Assembly: GCA_951812575.1 (NCBI GenBank) | Contig: OX638322.1 | Coordinates: 1,673,925-1,737,924, forward strand | Reading direction: 5' to 3' | Source: Candidatus Binatia bacterium | GTDB taxonomy: Bacteria; Desulfobacterota; Binatia; Bin18 | DNA length: 64,000 bases | Shown: one piece after another, positions 60,542 to 64,000 of the stretch | How the letters are laid out: each line of letters begins with the position of its first letter | How positions within the stretch are numbered: the first letter of the stretch is position 1 | The notes under the pieces: model-generated | Told to the model about the DNA's origin: nothing | Database searches by the model: none | The model's input: the letters and a program-made list of their open reading frames with translations, nothing else | Made by a program: the position numbers and the translations under genes

Positions 60542-63500
60542 CTAGCTCGCGGATCGGACGTGTACTGAGGTGTCGGGGACACCAGAATTACCGCGCGGAG
60601 AAATCAGGCGCAGTTGGATCGCGTATAACGCCGGAACGACCATCATAAGGATGGCCGTGGTGAAGAGAATGCCGCAACCGAGCGAGGCGGCAAAGGGGAT
60701 CAGGAACTGAGCCTGAATGGAGCGTTCCAGAATGAGGGGTGTGAAGCCGAGGAATGTCGTCACGGAAGTGAGCATAATCGGACGAAAACGCCCCTGAGCG
60801 CCCTCTATGATTGCAGTCCGCACTGGAGCGCCTTCCCTGAGTTTCTGATCGATGAAATCAATCATCACCAGGGAATCGTTCACAGCCACGCCGCTGAGGC
60901 CGAAGATACCCATAAAGGATACAGCGCTCAGGGCTACTCCCAGGACCCAGTGCCCCAGGATCACTCCGATGAACCCGAACGGGAGGACGGCCATGATGAT
61001 GAACGGTTTGGTATAGGAGCGGAGGGGGATGGCAAGCAGCGCAAAAATCATGAGTAAGGCAATCGCAAACCCACGATACAGCGCACCCAGGGACTCGAGT
61101 TGCTGTTGTTGTTCCCCTCCAAATGTATATGTCAGGTCCGGGTACACGGCGGTCAGGTCCACGAGAATCGAATCGACCAGGATGCTGTTGGCTTCGTCGC
61201 CGGAAATCACCGTAGGGTCCACGTCCGCCGTGACCGTGACGACACGCAGACCATCCCTCCGTCGAATGGCCGGTGGCGACATGCCCGAGTTCAGCGTGGC
61301 CACACTGGTAACCGGGACCTCGGCCCCGCTCGGCGTACGCAGCAGGTATCCTTCGACATCGGTGATGGAATTCCGCTCATCAGCGGGCAGGCGCACGTAG
61401 ACCCGGACCTCTTCCCGGCCGCGCTGCACCCGGACGGCCTCTGCCCCAAAAAACGCGGCGCGCGTCTGCCCGGCCAACTCTTCAAGCGTGAGACCCAGGG
61501 TCCGCGCTTCCGGCCGCAGCTCAAGTTGAACTTCCGGGATACCCGGGGTGTGATCCGAACGTATGTCGTAGACGCCTCCCACTCCACGGAGACCATCGAC
61601 CACGGTGTCTGCGATCTGGGCGAGGCGCTCCGGATCAGGATGCGACAGCACGGCCTCGACCGGATTGCCCAGGTCGATGAGCTCGCCGCTGAAGGTGATG
61701 CCACGCACGTAGGACAGCACACCCACCTCCTCTCGCCATGCCTGCACGAACGCTACGGTGGAGATCTGCCTTTGCTGCGCGCCCAGGAGTTTGAATTCGA
61801 TGGTGGCGATATTGGCTTGCGGATTGAGAGTGGGCTCCGGATTGAGTCCCCCACCCTGGACTCTTGGCCGCTGTCCGACAGTCACCGTTACGCCGGTCAG
61901 CAGCGGAGGCGCATCCTCGGGCCGGTCGCGCGAAAGTCGTTCGATGACTCGGTGGCCCGCGGCCTCCAGCTCCTTCGCCACCTCGTACGTCCTGGACGCG
62001 GTCGTCCCATCGGGCATGTCCAGAGTGACCGTTGCGTAATCCCCCTCGACGTCAGCGGCCAATGTGGTAGGGACGATACCCGCCGGCAGCAGAGAGATAC
62101 TTAATATGAGCATTCCTACAGCCCCCGCCATCGTCACTCCGGGCTGGTCCGTCGCGAACCGCAGCACCCGACCCAGAGGGCCTTGCACGAACCTGTTCAG
62201 CAAAACGTCCACACGGCCCTGGAGCCGTGTGAAGAACCGATCGAAAGCGTTCGTGGGCACCCATTCCGGGCCGCGCAGATGGGACAGGTGGTTAGGCAAC
62301 ACCAGCAGCGATTCGACCAGAGAAACCAGCAGCATGGCGATCATGATGACCGGCAGTGCCTCCCATACCTCACCGACGCCACCGGGGATGAATAGTAGCG
62401 GGACGAACGCCACCACCGAAGTGAGGACTGCGAACGTCAACGGCACTTTTATCCGACGGACGCCGCGGATCGCCGCCACGACCCCGGGTATTCCCCGCTT
62501 GCGTTCGTACTGAATGTGCTCGGCTACGACGATCGCATCGTCGACGACAATACCTATGGCGAGGACAAACGAAAACAGGCTGATGGTGTTGATCGCATAG
62601 TCGAGTGCCAGCATGACGGCCAGGGCACCGAGACCCGAAACGGGGATGCCGACGGCGACCCACAGGGCAAGCCGGATTTCGAGAAACAGGCTCAGTGAGA
62701 TCAACACCAGCAACAGGCCCAGAATACCGTTCTTGAGGAGAAGATCGGCACGTTCCTCATATGCCTGGGATTCGTCATTCCAGATGGTGATGCCCACACC
62801 GTCTGGCAGAGCCGGTACCACCTTATTCGCCAGGTGCTCTCGGACGGTCGTGGCGACATCCATCACGTGCTCATCATCGACCCGGTAGACTTCGACGAAT
62901 ACAGCGGGATGGTTCTGATGCCGGACAATCAGGTCGGTTTCCTGAAAACCGTCGCGAACTGCGGCGATATCGCCAAGGCGCAAAACTGTACCGTCACTGC
63001 CGCTGAGAAGGACGATCTCTTCGAAATCCTGTTGGTCGTAGTTCTGGCCGAGGGTCCGGACCCGCACCTGGGATTCCCGAGTATCGATACTGCCGGCAGA
63101 CAAGTCCAGGGAACTGCGATGAATCGTATTGGCGATGTCGGTGAGTGTCAGCCCAAGGGCTCTCAGCCGATGCAGCGGCACCTCGATAGAGATCTCGTAT
63201 TTCCGAACCCCACTGACCTCGACCTGGGACACGGAGGGAAGCGTCGTGAGTTCATCCTCGATCCGGTACGCCAATTCCTTTAGCGAGCGCTCGGGCACAT
63301 CACCATAAACAATGAGCCGCATCATGCTCTGGCGGTTGGTCATCTCCCTGAATTGGGGACGTTCGGCACTGGCAGGGAAAGACTGAATACGATTGACGGC
63401 AGACTCGATATCGTCCAACGCCTCAGCCATGTCCGTTCTGGAATCCATTTGAATTCGCACGGATGCCATACCCGGGGCCGCGACGGACTTGACCGCCTTT

Positions 63501-63763
63501 ACATCATCCAACCCGCTGACCTGATCCTCGATCTTGGCGATGATCGACTCCTCCACCTCCTCCGGAGTGGCGCCGGGATAGGGCATCGAGACTTCGACAT
63601 GGTAGAAAGGGAACGTGGGCCACGCTTCGCGCTCCAGGCCGGTCAGCGACACCAGCCCGGCGGCGATGATCGCCCACATCAGCAGAGTGGCGGCGACACT
63701 GTTGCCAGCCATGTAGGCGATCGGGCCGGATGGTTCCTGGTGATTGCCGTTGTCAGGACTCAT
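60542..63763 (-). CDS. RND-family transporter (HAE1/AcrB-like)
   Basis: 1073 residues with the complete RND plan. Near the start: SVAATLLMWAIIAAGLVSLT and VEVSMPYPGATPEEVEESI. Helix 4 has the acidic pair in LAIGIVVDDAIVVAEHIQYE. It overlaps the adaptor gene upstream by 4 nt (ATGA). Distant from the pump at 9964-13146. Being next to lipid-oxidising genes it may export their product, but this is positional inference. Confidence 0.93.
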   Translation of the reverse strand: MSPDNGNHQEPSGPIAYMAGNSVAATLLMWAIIAAGLVSLTGLEREAWPTFPFYHVEVSMPYPGATPEEVEESIIAKIEDQVSGLDDVKAVKSVAAPGMASVRIQMDSRTDMAEALDDIESAVNRIQSFPASAERPQFREMTNRQSMMRLIVYGDVPERSLKELAYRIEDELTTLPSVSQVEVSGVRKYEISIEVPLHRLRALGLTLTDIANTIHRSSLDLSAGSIDTRESQVRVRTLGQNYDQQDFEEIVLLSGSDGTVLRLGDIAAVRDGFQETDLIVRHQNHPAVFVEVYRVDDEHVMDVATTVREHLANKVVPALPDGVGITIWNDESQAYEERADLLLKNGILGLLLVLISLSLFLEIRLALWVAVGIPVSGLGALAVMLALDYAINTISLFSFVLAIGIVVDDAIVVAEHIQYERKRGIPGVVAAIRGVRRIKVPLTFAVLTSVVAFVPLLFIPGGVGEVWEALPVIMIAMLLVSLVESLLVLPNHLSHLRGPEWVPTNAFDRFFTRLQGRVDVLLNRFVQGPLGRVLRFATDQPGVTMAGAVGMLILSISLLPAGIVPTTLAADVEGDYATVTLDMPDGTTASRTYEVAKELEAAGHRVIERLSRDRPEDAPPLLTGVTVTVGQRPRVQGGGLNPEPTLNPQANIATIEFKLLGAQQRQISTVAFVQAWREEVGVLSYVRGITFSGELIDLGNPVEAVLSHPDPERLAQIADTVVDGLRGVGGVYDIRSDHTPGIPEVQLELRPEARTLGLTLEELAGQTRAAFFGAEAVRVQRGREEVRVYVRLPADERNSITDVEGYLLRTPSGAEVPVTSVATLNSGMSPPAIRRRDGLRVVTVTADVDPTVISGDEANSILVDSILVDLTAVYPDLTYTFGGEQQQQLESLGALYRGFAIALLMIFALLAIPLRSYTKPFIIMAVLPFGFIGVILGHWVLGVALSAVSFMGIFGLSGVAVNDSLVMIDFIDQKLREGAPVRTAIIEGAQGRFRPIMLTSVTTFLGFTPLILERSIQAQFLIPFAASLGCGILFTTAILMMVVPALYAIQLRLISPRGNSGVPDTSVHVRSAS

Positions 63764-64000
63764 GGAGTCGGGTCAACTTCCGTCAGGACGCGCATGCCTT
63801 CTGTGGCAAACCGGATTCCACCGGTGATGACGGCCTGGCCACTTGCGAGTGTGCCGGTCACATATACCTCGTCGTTGGTACGTTGCAGTACCTGTACCGG
63901 AACGAGACTCACCACGCCGCCATCGTTCACGATCCAAACCTCGTTGCCGGATTGGAGCGCCGCCCGCGGCACCCGGTAGTATCCATCCAATTCCTGGCCG
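63760..64000 (-). CDS. RND periplasmic adaptor, C-terminal part (runs off the window)
   Basis: The last about 79 codons of a membrane fusion protein: GYYRVPRAALQSGNEVWIV, LVPVQVLQRTNDEVYVTGTL, VITGGIRFATEGMRVLTEVD. This is the beta-barrel/membrane-proximal end of such adaptors. Its stop overlaps the start of the RND gene. The N-terminal part lies beyond the right end. Confidence 0.85.
   Translation of the reverse strand, partial: GQELDGYYRVPRAALQSGNEVWIVNDGGVVSLVPVQVLQRTNDEVYVTGTLASGQAVITGGIRFATEGMRVLTEVDPTP

Noticed and set aside
1..64000. CRISPR arrays, tRNA, rRNA and riboswitches
   Set aside because: I looked for regular direct repeats with spacers and for tRNA-like cloverleaf ends and saw none. 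The phased array at 57233-57401 has spacers far too short for CRISPR.

Overview
The window is bacterial, moderately GC-rich, densely coded chromosomal DNA with no rRNA or tRNA that I could find. The gene mix is a copper membrane monooxygenase operon, several CaiB/BaiF CoA-transferases, LLM-type flavin oxidoreductases, MaoC-type hydratases, an NDMA/zinc-type alcohol dehydrogenase, a GCS2-CBS protein and RND pumps with a TetR regulator. This looks like an uncultured, metabolically broad soil, marine or sponge-associated lineage such as Binatota or Tectomicrobia, or a relative of the former Deltaproteobacteria. That placement is inference from gene content; no marker gene in the window settles it.

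Layout. 0-7 kb: an orphan AbrB-type protein, then a complete CuMMO operon pmoC-pmoA-pmoB (minus strand) with the PmoB and PmoC copper ligands in place, then a coupled GCS2-CBS / M14-type zinc hydrolase pair and a stand-alone NFACT-R protein. 7-10 kb: a secreted protein, an XRE regulator next to an IS630-type MITE, a HigBA pair and a relic of the NFACT-R gene. 10-15 kb: a tetR-MFP-RND operon with a clear palindromic operator. 15-16.5 kb: an IS1595-type transposase broken by two in-frame stops. 16.5-20 kb: an amidase module (ABM protein, cupin, AtzG-like subunit, amidase) and a PIN-type toxin-antitoxin pair. 20-23 kb: broken genes, a secreted zinc protease-like protein, repeats and a MITE. 23-33.4 kb: CoA-linked and oxidoreductive catabolic genes interrupted by a Phd/RelE toxin-antitoxin pair. 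33.4-40.6 kb: nurA-herA-sbcD-sbcC, an archaeal-type DNA end-resection set in one bacterial operon. 40.6-49.5 kb: an accessory island with a broken J-domain gene, a CesT-type secretion chaperone with its probable type III effector, and a large STAND NTPase with a restriction-nuclease-like N-terminus, probably antiviral.

49.5-64 kb: an oxidative cluster with an alcohol dehydrogenase, a Rieske oxygenase, an FAD oxidoreductase, a fatty-acid desaturase-like membrane protein and an RND pump. It also encodes two paralogous proteins in which a GPP34 (Golgi phosphoprotein 3/Vps74-type) domain is fused in front of a cytochrome P450. Truncated Rieske copies lie on both sides of the second P450, and the region carries transposon scars (an IS630 relic fused in frame to the Rieske ORF, a phased repeat array that looks like a solo transposon end, and a PPOX-gene relic). 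My reading is that a Rieske/P450 module was duplicated and then decayed, and that the GPP34 domain holds the P450s at a membrane so they can oxidise a lipid-like substrate. This cluster is the best candidate for a previously undescribed system in the window; no scaffold synthase is visible, so the substrate is unknown.
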